Shown here piece after piece: positions 15,054 to 22,727 of a stretch of DNA of 64,000 bases; position 1 is the stretch's first letter, and every line of letters starts with the position of its first letter. Source of the stretch: UBA3263 sp964554665. Lineage in GTDB: Bacteria > Bacteroidota > Bacteroidia > Bacteroidales > Muribaculaceae. The stretch spans positions 1-64,000 of the forward strand of contig CAZKPP010000003.1 of NCBI GenBank assembly GCA_964554665.1, in the 5' to 3' direction. The notes below the pieces were generated by a model. The model made no database searches, had not been told where the DNA came from, and saw nothing but the letters and a program-made list of their open reading frames with translations. The position numbers and the translations under genes were made by a program.

Positions 15054-16019
15054 ATGGACAAAACTATTACTCACGCACAAATCAAGGCTGCCGTTGAGGA
15101 GGCCTACAACGAGTGTAAAGGAATTACCGGCGGCCATAATGCCGACTACATTCCCTTTCTCGCCAACATCGACCCGAACCTTTTCGGCATCAGCGTAACC
15201 CTGCTCGACGGCACAGTAATTTCCGTCGGCGATACCGCCTATAAGTTCGGTATCGAGTCGGTTTCGAAAGTCCTCACCGCAATTCTGGTGCTTAAGCAAA
15301 AAGGTGCCGACGCAGTTTTGAAGCAGATTGGTGCAGATGCCACCGGTTTGCCCTTTAACTCTATTTTCGCTATTCTGCTGGAAAACGACCATCCCTCGAC
15401 CCCGCTGGTAAATGCCGGCGCCATCACCGCCTGCTCTATGGTTGAGCCCGTTGGCGACTCCTGGGGCAAATGGGAGGCTATTATCAACAACATCAAGGAC
15501 CTTTGCGGCTCCGAAGCTCAGGTGCTCGACGAACTCTATCGCTCCGAAAGCGAAACCAACTTCAATAACCGCGCTATTGCATGGCTGCTGAAGAACTACA
15601 ACCGAATTTACGACGATGTGCCCATGAGCCTCGACCTTTACACGCGTCAGTGCTCGGTAGGTATCACCGCCGAACAGCTTGCCATCTGCGCCGGTACGAT
15701 TGCCAACGGCGGTAAGAACCCCGTAACCAACCAGCAGGTGTTCGCGCCCGAACTCGCCCCGAAAATCACTACCCTTATCTCTTCGGTAGGTTTCTATCAA
15801 AACACCGGCGACTGGCTTTATACCTCCGGTATCCCCGCAAAGAGCGGCGTGGGCGGCGGTGTGCTTGGCGTAATGCCCGGTGTTATGGGTATTGCCGCAT
15901 TTGCTCCGCCATTGGATGCTGCCGGTAACTCCGTTAAGGCTCAGGCCGCAGTCAAGGCCGTTATGAATAAGCTCGGTCTGGGTGTGTTCAACGGCGACCG
16001 CGTAACCGTTACCGCTTAA
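15054..16019 (+). CDS. glsA: glutaminase A
   Basis: The 321-residue serine-dependent beta-lactamase-fold glutaminase hydrolyses glutamine to glutamate and ammonia. The catalytic Ser-x-x-Lys is S69-V-S-K72 in FGIESVSKVL; further family blocks are PLVNAGAITACSM, the NFNNRAIAWLL region and GVGGGVLGVMPG near the C-terminus. There is no signal peptide, so it acts in the cytoplasm. It heads an operon with an MFS transporter and a type I asparaginase. In gut bacteria this enzyme contributes to acid tolerance through ammonia release and supplies glutamate; the operon partners here support an amide-nitrogen module. Length and start are typical. Confidence 0.96.
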   Translation: MDKTITHAQIKAAVEEAYNECKGITGGHNADYIPFLANIDPNLFGISVTLLDGTVISVGDTAYKFGIESVSKVLTAILVLKQKGADAVLKQIGADATGLPFNSIFAILLENDHPSTPLVNAGAITACSMVEPVGDSWGKWEAIINNIKDLCGSEAQVLDELYRSESETNFNNRAIAWLLKNYNRIYDDVPMSLDLYTRQCSVGITAEQLAICAGTIANGGKNPVTNQQVFAPELAPKITTLISSVGFYQNTGDWLYTSGIPAKSGVGGGVLGVMPGVMGIAAFAPPLDAAGNSVKAQAAVKAVMNKLGLGVFNGDRVTVTA

Positions 16020-16078
16020 TCCTCCCCTCGCGCGAATAATTCTCACTTTTCACTAACCCTTTAAACTCTACTATTATT

Positions 16079-17374
16079 ATGCAAATTAAAACCGGCAAGG
16101 GAACCATCTCTCTGATGGTTGTACTTGCAATATGGTCGCTTTCGCTTGCGGTTGACCTGCCCGGTCTGGCCGTAACGCCTATCGAGGGAAGCCTGCGCAG
16201 CATCTTTGCCGATGCCACCGACTTCAAGATTCAGTTGCTTACCGTGCTCCCCAACCTGGTGATTATCCCATTTGTGTTGCTTTCGGGTAAGCTTTCGGAA
16301 TCGAAACATAAAATCGCCGTTATCGCAGCCGGTACAATCCTTTATCTGGCCGCAGGTGTGCTTTCGATTTTCACCAACTCGCTTAACATGTTGATTTTCC
16401 TGAGCTGTCTGCTCGGCGCCGGTTGCGGTCTTATCCTGCCGTTCTCTACCGGTTTGATTGCCGATGTGTTTACCGGCAAATACCGTGTAAAGCAGATGGG
16501 TGTCATCTCGGCTATCGGTAATATCGCCCTGGTGCTCGCAACCTTCGCAGTTGGCTATCTTGTTGCCGGCGACCTGACCCACACATGGCATCGTGCCTTC
16601 TTCGTTTACCTGATTCCTGTGCTCTCGCTGGTTCTTATCCCCTTCCTCAAGGAGATTCCTAAGAGCGACTACGCACAGCCCGCAGCCACTAACGATTCCA
16701 CTTCAACCGCTGCCACAACCTCAACTCCCGCTGCTGTTCCCGCAGTTGATGCCGACGGCTTCTCAACCAAGGGCCAGAGCGTTAAGGGAGGTTTCTATGT
16801 AGGCCGTACGGTTTGGTTGCTTCTCGCCTATTTCTTCTTTGTGTTCGCAACCTGTATTCCGAGCTACTATCTGCCTAACTTCCATTGGATCAGCTCCGAA
16901 AATGCTTCGACCATGACTTCGGTGTTCTATGCCGCAATGTTTGTTGTAGGTTTGGCCCTGACTCCGGTTATGAAAGCTTTCAAGAGAACCACGTTTATTT
17001 TCGCTACCGCCTGCATTGTTGCCAGCTTCGCAATGTTTATCTTCGTTAAGGATTCCACCGCAGTTTATATTGCAGCTTGTGCCATTTGCGGTATCGGTAA
17101 CGGTATTGCCCAGCCTATCTTCTACACCAAGGCTACCGAAGTAGTTACCACCGACTCCAAGTCAACCCTTTCGCTGGCCTACCTGCAGGTTGCCAACTAC
17201 GTGGCTATTTCGATGGTGCCTGTAATCATCAGCGCCGGTGAGAAGATTTTCCACACCACTTCGACCATGTTCCCCTTCATCTTCTCGGGCATTGCATGTG
17301 CCGCAGTTCTGCTGGTAGTCATCTTCCGCAGTCGCCACTTCGTATTCGGCATGTCGAAAAACTACTATGAATAA
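16079..17374 (+). CDS. MFS transporter in the glutaminase-asparaginase operon
   Basis: The 431-residue polytopic protein has about 12 transmembrane segments in two halves. The first half includes VVLAIWSLSLAVDLPGLAV and a GKYRVKQMG loop. The halves are separated by a cytoplasmic linker rich in Thr, Ala and Ser (about 200-230). This is a major-facilitator layout. The substrate cannot be read from sequence; position between glsA (59 bases upstream) and ansA (30 bases downstream) points to glutamine, asparagine, or their acidic products. Many characterised acid-resistance glutaminase loci use an APC-type antiporter instead, so the MFS protein is a departure worth noting. Confidence 0.88.
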   Translation: MQIKTGKGTISLMVVLAIWSLSLAVDLPGLAVTPIEGSLRSIFADATDFKIQLLTVLPNLVIIPFVLLSGKLSESKHKIAVIAAGTILYLAAGVLSIFTNSLNMLIFLSCLLGAGCGLILPFSTGLIADVFTGKYRVKQMGVISAIGNIALVLATFAVGYLVAGDLTHTWHRAFFVYLIPVLSLVLIPFLKEIPKSDYAQPAATNDSTSTAATTSTPAAVPAVDADGFSTKGQSVKGGFYVGRTVWLLLAYFFFVFATCIPSYYLPNFHWISSENASTMTSVFYAAMFVVGLALTPVMKAFKRTTFIFATACIVASFAMFIFVKDSTAVYIAACAICGIGNGIAQPIFYTKATEVVTTDSKSTLSLAYLQVANYVAISMVPVIISAGEKIFHTTSTMFPFIFSGIACAAVLLVVIFRSRHFVFGMSKNYYE

Positions 17375-17404
17375 TCTCATACTACTAATTACTAACTATT
17401 AACT

Positions 17405-18436
17405 ATGGCTAACACTCCAAAAATACTTATTATCTACACCGGCGGCACGATCGGCATGGTCGAAACCGCCAATGGCCTTCAGCCTTTCGATTTCTCTCAC
17501 CTGATGGACAATGTGCCTAAGGTCGGCCAGCTCGGCTATCAGATTGAATCGGTTCAGTTCCCGCAGCCTATCGACTCGTCGAACATGAATCCTACCTACT
17601 GGAACCAGATCGTTAAGGATATTGCCGACCGCTACGATGAATTCGACGGCTTTGTTATCCTCCACGGCACCGATACCATGGCTTACACCGCTTCAGCCCT
17701 GTCGTTCATGTTGCGTGACCTGCGAAAGCCGGTTGTCATTACCGGTTCGCAGCTCCCTATCGGCGACACCCGCGAAGATGGCACCGAAAACCTGATTTCG
17801 GCCCTGCAGGTTGCTGCCGCCAAGGATGAAAACGGTGACCCGATGATTCAGGAAGTCGTTATCTCCTTCCAGGACTACATTGTTCGCGGTTGCCGGTCAA
17901 CCAAGTTCACCTCAACAGGTTTCCATGCCTTCAAGAGCTTCAACTACCCGGTGCTCGGCACCATTGACTTGCACATTGACTACAACCGTCCGTACCTGAT
18001 GCGCCACTCGACGCAGCTGCCGCTCAACCCGTTCTATTCCATGGACCCGAACATTCTGGTTATGTGGCTCTATCCAGGCATTACCGAGGATGTTGTTAAG
18101 TCTCAGCTGGCAACTCCGGGTATCAAGGCCGTTATTCTGCGCACGTTCGGTGCCGGCAATGCCCCGACCGAACAGTGGTTCCTCAACGACCTGGCCGATG
18201 CGGTTTCGCGCGGGCTGATAATCTACAATGTTACCCAGTGTCTCAATGGCGGCGACGAACAGAAGCGCTACTACACCGGCGATATGCTTGCCAAGGCCGG
18301 CGTCATTTCCGGCTACGACATCACCGTAGAGGCTGCCGTCACCAAGATGATGTATCTGCTCGGCAGCGGCCTGACCAAGGATGAAATCGTTAAGTATCTG
18401 ACAACCTCGATTGTCGGTGAAATGACCGTTGACTAA
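17405..18436 (+). CDS. ansA: type I L-asparaginase
   Basis: A cytoplasmic asparaginase (no signal peptide, 343 residues) converting asparagine to aspartate and ammonia. The first catalytic threonine is in YTGGTIGM (Thr12/Thr15 region), and the second Thr-Asp pair is in HGTDTMAYTA (87-96). The ITGSQLPIGD block and a C-terminal small domain complete the fold. It is the last gene of the glsA operon and is followed within 25 bases by a strong terminator. Aspartate made here can feed fumarate, and a class I fumarase is encoded convergently next door. Confidence 0.95.
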   Translation: MANTPKILIIYTGGTIGMVETANGLQPFDFSHLMDNVPKVGQLGYQIESVQFPQPIDSSNMNPTYWNQIVKDIADRYDEFDGFVILHGTDTMAYTASALSFMLRDLRKPVVITGSQLPIGDTREDGTENLISALQVAAAKDENGDPMIQEVVISFQDYIVRGCRSTKFTSTGFHAFKSFNYPVLGTIDLHIDYNRPYLMRHSTQLPLNPFYSMDPNILVMWLYPGITEDVVKSQLATPGIKAVILRTFGAGNAPTEQWFLNDLADAVSRGLIIYNVTQCLNGGDEQKRYYTGDMLAKAGVISGYDITVEAAVTKMMYLLGSGLTKDEIVKYLTTSIVGEMTVD

Positions 18437-18458
18437 TCCGTAAACTCTCTGAATAATT

Positions 18459-18504
18459 CAGGAGGTAAACACTCGCGAAAAGTGTTTACCTCCTGTTGAT
18501 TTTT
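18459..18504 (+). terminator. intrinsic terminator of the glsA-MFS-ansA operon
   Basis: A perfect 15-bp stem (CAGGAGGTAAACACT at 18459-18473 and AGTGTTTACCTCCTG at 18481-18495) with a 7-base loop, followed by TTGATTTTT. The minus-strand side has no T run, so it acts mainly on the plus-strand operon. Confidence 0.92.
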
Positions 18505-18522
18505 ATGGGTTCGGGCCCGGTG

Positions 18523-20169
18523 TTACTTGGCTATGGGGCAGCCGGCACATTTGGCCTGGATTTCGGTGAAGAAGTCGTTGCCCTTGTCGTCAACCAGAAT
18601 GAAAGCGGGGAAGTTTTCAACCTCGATTTTCCAGATGGCTTCCATGCCGAGTTCGGGATATTCGAGCAGTTCAACTTTTTTGATGGAGTTTGCTGCCAGA
18701 ACTGCGGCCGGGCCGCCGATAGAGCCGAGATAGAAGCCGCCATGTTTCTTGCAGGCATCGGTAACCTGCTTTGAGCGGTTGCCCTTGGCAATCATAATCA
18801 TAGAGCCACCTGCGCTCTGGAACTGGTCAACGTAGGAGTCCATGCGGCCGGCGGTTGTGGGGCCGAACGAGCCTGAGGGCATGCCTTCGGGGGTTTTGGC
18901 GGGGCCGGCATAGTAAATGGGGTGGTCTTTGAGGTATTGGGGCATAGGTTCGCCCTTGTCGAGGCGTTCTTTGATTTTGGCGTGGGCAATGTCGCGGCCA
19001 ACAATGATGGTGCCTTTGAGCGACAGGCGGGTCGATACCGGATATTTGGTCAGTTCGGCCAGCACTTCCTCCATCGGGCGGTTCAGGTCTATGTTGACAA
19101 CTTCGCCTTCGCCGGCATTGCGCATTTCTTCGGGAATCAGTTCGCCGGGGTTGGAGTCGAGTTTTTCAATCCAGAGACCCTGGGCATTGATTTTGGCCTT
19201 GACGTTGCGGTCGGCCGAGCAGCTTACGCCCATGCCGATGGGGCAGCTTGCGCCGTGGCGCGGCAGGCGGATAACGCGGATGTCGTGGGCATAATATTTG
19301 CCGCCGAACTGTGCGCCCAGGCCGATTTTGCGTGAGGCTTCGAGCAGTTCTTTTTCGAGTTCGATGTCGCGGAAAGCGTGGCCGAGCTCATTGCCCTGGG
19401 TGGGCAGGTTGTCGAGATACTTAACCGATGCTTTCTTAACAACTTCGAGGTTCTTTTCGGCCGATGTGCCGCCGATAACGAAGGCAATGTGGTAGGGAGG
19501 ACACGCGGCGGTGCCGAGAGTCTTCATTTTTTCAACCAGGAAGGGCACCAGGGTCTTGGGGTTGATAATGGCCTTGGTTTCCTGATAGAGATATGTTTTG
19601 TTGGCAGAGCCGCCGCCTTTGGCTACGAACAGGAACTTGTATTCGTTGCCTTCGGTTGCATGGATGTCGATTTGCGCCGGGAGGTTGCAGCCGGTGTTTA
19701 CTTCGTCATACATGTTCAGCGGGGCGTTCTGTGAGTAGCGCAGGTTATCTTCGGTGTAGGTTTTATAAACGCCGTGGCTCAGTTTTTCTTCGTCGTTGCA
19801 GCCGGTCCACACGTGCTGGCCTTTTTCGCCGTGAATAATGGCGGTGCCGGTGTCCTGACAGAAAGGAAGCTGGCCTTTGGCCGCGATTTCGGCGTTGCGG
19901 AGCATGGTCAGGGCCACGAATTTATCATTGGCCGATGCTTCGGGGTCATGAAGAATCTTGGCTACCATTTCGTTGTGTTCGCGGCGCAACATAAAGGAGT
20001 TATCGTGGGTTGCCTGACGGGCAAGTACGGTCAATGCTTCGGGGTCGACAACGAGTATTTCGTGGCCGTTCCAGTTTTCAACTTTAACGTAGTCGGAGGT
20101 CAGGTGGTAATACTCGGTGGTGTCGGGGCCGAGCGGAAACATTTCCTGATATTTGAAGGGTTTGGTCAT
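18523..20169 (-). CDS. class I (iron-sulfur) fumarate hydratase
   Basis: The 548-residue single-chain fumarase has an N-terminal catalytic domain and C-terminal beta domain, as in E. coli FumA/FumB. The three [4Fe-4S] ligand cysteines are C104 (LPFCQDTG), C223 (TAACPPYH) and C317 (GVSCSADRN). It interconverts fumarate and malate; in anaerobic Bacteroidales it works in the reductive branch toward succinate. The oxygen-labile cluster fits an anaerobe. It lies 17 bases after an outer-membrane barrel gene on the same strand, probably co-transcribed from the promoter at 20893-20924, and converges on ansA. Confidence 0.96.
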   Translation of the reverse strand: MTKPFKYQEMFPLGPDTTEYYHLTSDYVKVENWNGHEILVVDPEALTVLARQATHDNSFMLRREHNEMVAKILHDPEASANDKFVALTMLRNAEIAAKGQLPFCQDTGTAIIHGEKGQHVWTGCNDEEKLSHGVYKTYTEDNLRYSQNAPLNMYDEVNTGCNLPAQIDIHATEGNEYKFLFVAKGGGSANKTYLYQETKAIINPKTLVPFLVEKMKTLGTAACPPYHIAFVIGGTSAEKNLEVVKKASVKYLDNLPTQGNELGHAFRDIELEKELLEASRKIGLGAQFGGKYYAHDIRVIRLPRHGASCPIGMGVSCSADRNVKAKINAQGLWIEKLDSNPGELIPEEMRNAGEGEVVNIDLNRPMEEVLAELTKYPVSTRLSLKGTIIVGRDIAHAKIKERLDKGEPMPQYLKDHPIYYAGPAKTPEGMPSGSFGPTTAGRMDSYVDQFQSAGGSMIMIAKGNRSKQVTDACKKHGGFYLGSIGGPAAVLAANSIKKVELLEYPELGMEAIWKIEVENFPAFILVDDKGNDFFTEIQAKCAGCPIAK

Positions 20170-20186
20170 AAGAGATATGATGGTTT

Positions 20187-20888
20187 TTAGAAGTTATATC
20201 CAATTGTGAATTGCCATTCGCGGTTATAGGCCGCTTTGATGGCTTCGCGGTCTTGGGCCAGATTGCGTGCGCCCAAAAGATAGTGGGCGCCAACATAGTA
20301 GTGGTCGGCAATCAGCAGGCCAACGCCCATGTCGAAGCCCCAGTCGAGGTTGATATAGCGGCCCTTCTGGCCGAAGGCATCTTCAATAATGTCGATTGTT
20401 TCCGAATAGTCATCGCCCTCAAAAACGGATGTGGTATATTTGTCGCGGCCTCCCAAGCCCATTGAAATGTAAGGTCCGAAATCGAACTGGAACTCAATGA
20501 AAGTAATCGGGATGCGATAGGAAACCAACATCGGAACGTGGAACCAGCTGGTGGAAACAGAACCTTCGGTAATTACGATTGCGTCATCTTCGAGCGGGGG
20601 AAGAGTGGCCGCCGTTACAGTGTAGGTGTCGTGGCGATAGTCGTAGTAGAACCCCGGCGAAAGAAAGAAGCGTTTACCCATCGGTATGTCAACGATTGCT
20701 CCTAAAGTCAGACCGGGTTTCCAGTTTTTGGCGTGGTCCATAATGACTGCGGATGCCGTGCGTGTTTCGGTAATGTTAGATGTGTTTAAGCCGGCACGTA
20801 CGCCAACTCTGATTGGCATGTCACCTGCGTGAGCTGCGCCGCAGGCAAGCGATAATGTGAAAGATAGGATAAGGTGTTTGAGTTTCAT
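20187..20888 (-). CDS. outer-membrane beta-barrel protein (PorT-like family)
   Basis: The 233-residue exported protein starts with a signal peptide (MKLKHLILSFTLSLACGAAHA). The mature part begins with IRVGVRAGLNTSNI, the typical first strand of the Bacteroidetes PorT/OMP_b-brl_2 family, and ends with an aromatic last strand (WQFTIGYNF). It likely forms an 8-strand barrel. The function of individual members is mostly unknown. The promoter predicted from sequence places the transcript start at or next to the ATG, so the message would be leaderless or nearly so. It probably shares a transcript with the fumarase gene. Confidence 0.83.
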   Translation of the reverse strand: MKLKHLILSFTLSLACGAAHAGDMPIRVGVRAGLNTSNITETRTASAVIMDHAKNWKPGLTLGAIVDIPMGKRFFLSPGFYYDYRHDTYTVTAATLPPLEDDAIVITEGSVSTSWFHVPMLVSYRIPITFIEFQFDFGPYISMGLGGRDKYTTSVFEGDDYSETIDIIEDAFGQKGRYINLDWGFDMGVGLLIADHYYVGAHYLLGARNLAQDREAIKAAYNREWQFTIGYNF

Positions 20889-20892
20889 AGCG

Positions 20893-20924
20893 CAAAAATA
20901 ATACTTTTTCGTGAAACCGACAAA
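20893..20924 (-). promoter_or_regulatory. promoter of the outer-membrane barrel/fumarase genes
   Basis: Minus strand: TTTG at 20921-20924, 20-base spacer, TATTTTTG at 20893-20900. The expected start site falls at about 20888, the first base of the ATG, predicting almost no leader. Confidence 0.65.
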
Positions 20925-20933
20925 TTCTTTTGT

Positions 20934-20964
20934 TTTGTTGTGTGGAAATTATTTCGTAATTTTG
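20934..20964 (+). promoter_or_regulatory. promoter of the ABC-F gene
   Basis: TTTG at 20934-20937, exactly 19 bases, then TAATTTTG at 20957-20964: a full match to the Bacteroidetes consensus. It is back-to-back with the divergent promoter at 20893-20924, their -33 boxes only 9 bases apart. The leader would be about 9 bases. Confidence 0.82.
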
Positions 20965-20978
20965 CATTGTTAAGATTT

Positions 20979-22727
20979 ATGGCTGTTACACCTTATATAA
21001 ATATAGAGAAGCTCACCAAGAGCTACGGCGACAGAATGCTGTTTGCCGACGTTACCTTTGGCATTAACCGCGGCGACAAAATCGGGCTGATTGCCAAGAA
21101 TGGCACCGGCAAAACCACTATGCTGCGCATTATTGCCGGTTTGGAAGATGCCGATTCCGGCACCGTAACCTGTCGCGCGGGGCTGAAAATTGCTCTGGTT
21201 GAGCAGAAACCCGATTTTGGCGGCGCCGACGCTACGCCGCTCAGCGCCTGCGCCGGCTTTGGCAGCGAAGAGGCCACCCGAATGCTAACCCAGTTGGGCG
21301 TGGAGGATGTTAACGCGCCGATGGCCACAATGTCGGGCGGCCAGCAAAAGCGAGTGGCCATTGCGCGCGCCCTGCTTTCCGAGCCTGACCTGCTGATTCT
21401 CGATGAGCCCACAAACCACCTCGACATTCAGGTTATCGAGTGGCTCGAAGCGCGGCTTACGCGCTCGGCGGCAACGATTCTGCTGGTTACTCACGACCGT
21501 TATTTCCTGGATCGCGTCTGCAACAAAATCATAGAAATCGACCTTGAGCAGATTTTTACTTATAAGGGTAACTATGCCGAATATCTGCGCCGCCGGCAGG
21601 AGCGCATCGAGGCGCTGACAGGCGAACTGGCCAAGGTGCGCAACACCCTGCGCAAGGAGCAGGAATGGATGAACCGCCAGCCGCAGGCCCGCGCCGGCAA
21701 AGCCAAGTTTCGCATCGACGCTTTCTATGAACTCAAGAGCCGTTCGCGCCAAAAAGTTACTGATTCGACCGACGCCGTGCAGTTGTCGGTCAACGCGTCG
21801 CGCATAGGCAACAAAATTTTCGAGGCCGAAGGCGTTACCAAACATTTTGGCGACAAGTGCGTGCTCGACGACTTTACTTACACCTTTGCCCGCTACGACA
21901 AGGTGGGCATTGTCGGCCCCAACGGCGTTGGCAAGTCAACCTTCATTAAGATGCTTCAGGGCATAGTCAAGCCCGACAGCGGCCGGTTTGACATCGGCGA
22001 CACCGTTAGATTCGGCTATTACTCACAGGAGGGCCTGCAGCTGCCGCGCGAAAAAAAGGTTATCGACGCAGTGACCGACATTGCCGAAGATATTGTGCTT
22101 GAAGGGGGTGAGCGCCATTCGCCCATGCAGTTCCTGCAAAAGTTTCTGTTTTCGCCCAAGGATCAGCAGAAGTATATCCATACGCTCAGCGGCGGCGAGC
22201 AGGCGCGTCTGCACTTGGCTGTTACGTTGATGCGCTCGCCCAACTTTTTGATTCTCGACGAACCGACCAACGACCTCGATATCGTTACCCTCGGGTTGCT
22301 TGAAGAGTATCTGAGTGACTTTAAGGGTTGCCTTATGGTCGTTAGCCACGACCGCTATTTCCTCGACAATATGGTTGACCACCTGTTTGTTTTCACCGGC
22401 AATGGCGTAGTGAAGGATTTCCCCGGAAATTACTCTGACTATCGGCGCTGGCAGGCCGAAATGGATGCGGCGGTTGAGAAGCCCGCTGCTGAGAAGAAAG
22501 TCAAACCCAAGACCGATAAGCCGCGCAAGCTCTCGTTTAAAGAGAAAAAGAGAATGGAAGAGCTCGAAGCGTTGATTGAAAAGCTCACCGCCGAGAAAGA
22601 GGAACTCGAAGCGCTGTTTGCCTCGGGGATTGCCGACGATATAGAAAGCAAGTCAGCCCGTTATTCGGAGGTGAAAAACGAGCTTGACGATGCTGAACTC
22701 GAATGGCTTGAACTGTCGGAAATTTAA
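20979..22727 (+). CDS. ABC-F family ATPase (Uup/EttA-like)
   Basis: The 582-residue cytoplasmic protein has two ABC domains and no membrane part. First domain: Walker A AKNGTGKT (39-46), signature MSGGQQKR, Walker B LLILDEPTNHLD. Second: GPNGVGKST, LSGGEQAR, FLILDEPTNDLD. A linker rich in Arg and Lys lies between, and a C-terminal Lys/Glu coiled coil (about 500-580) resembles the DNA- or ribosome-binding tail of Uup-type proteins. ABC-F proteins act on the ribosome to relieve stalling or tune translation. The start at 20979 follows the promoter; an upstream Met at 20874 lies before the promoter and is rejected. Its stop codon overlaps that of the convergent gene. Confidence 0.94.
   Translation: MAVTPYINIEKLTKSYGDRMLFADVTFGINRGDKIGLIAKNGTGKTTMLRIIAGLEDADSGTVTCRAGLKIALVEQKPDFGGADATPLSACAGFGSEEATRMLTQLGVEDVNAPMATMSGGQQKRVAIARALLSEPDLLILDEPTNHLDIQVIEWLEARLTRSAATILLVTHDRYFLDRVCNKIIEIDLEQIFTYKGNYAEYLRRRQERIEALTGELAKVRNTLRKEQEWMNRQPQARAGKAKFRIDAFYELKSRSRQKVTDSTDAVQLSVNASRIGNKIFEAEGVTKHFGDKCVLDDFTYTFARYDKVGIVGPNGVGKSTFIKMLQGIVKPDSGRFDIGDTVRFGYYSQEGLQLPREKKVIDAVTDIAEDIVLEGGERHSPMQFLQKFLFSPKDQQKYIHTLSGGEQARLHLAVTLMRSPNFLILDEPTNDLDIVTLGLLEEYLSDFKGCLMVVSHDRYFLDNMVDHLFVFTGNGVVKDFPGNYSDYRRWQAEMDAAVEKPAAEKKVKPKTDKPRKLSFKEKKRMEELEALIEKLTAEKEELEALFASGIADDIESKSARYSEVKNELDDAELEWLELSEI

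Noticed and set aside
15036..16046. Minus-strand open frame of 336 codons
   Set aside because: Antisense to glsA, whose catalytic motifs and length are canonical.
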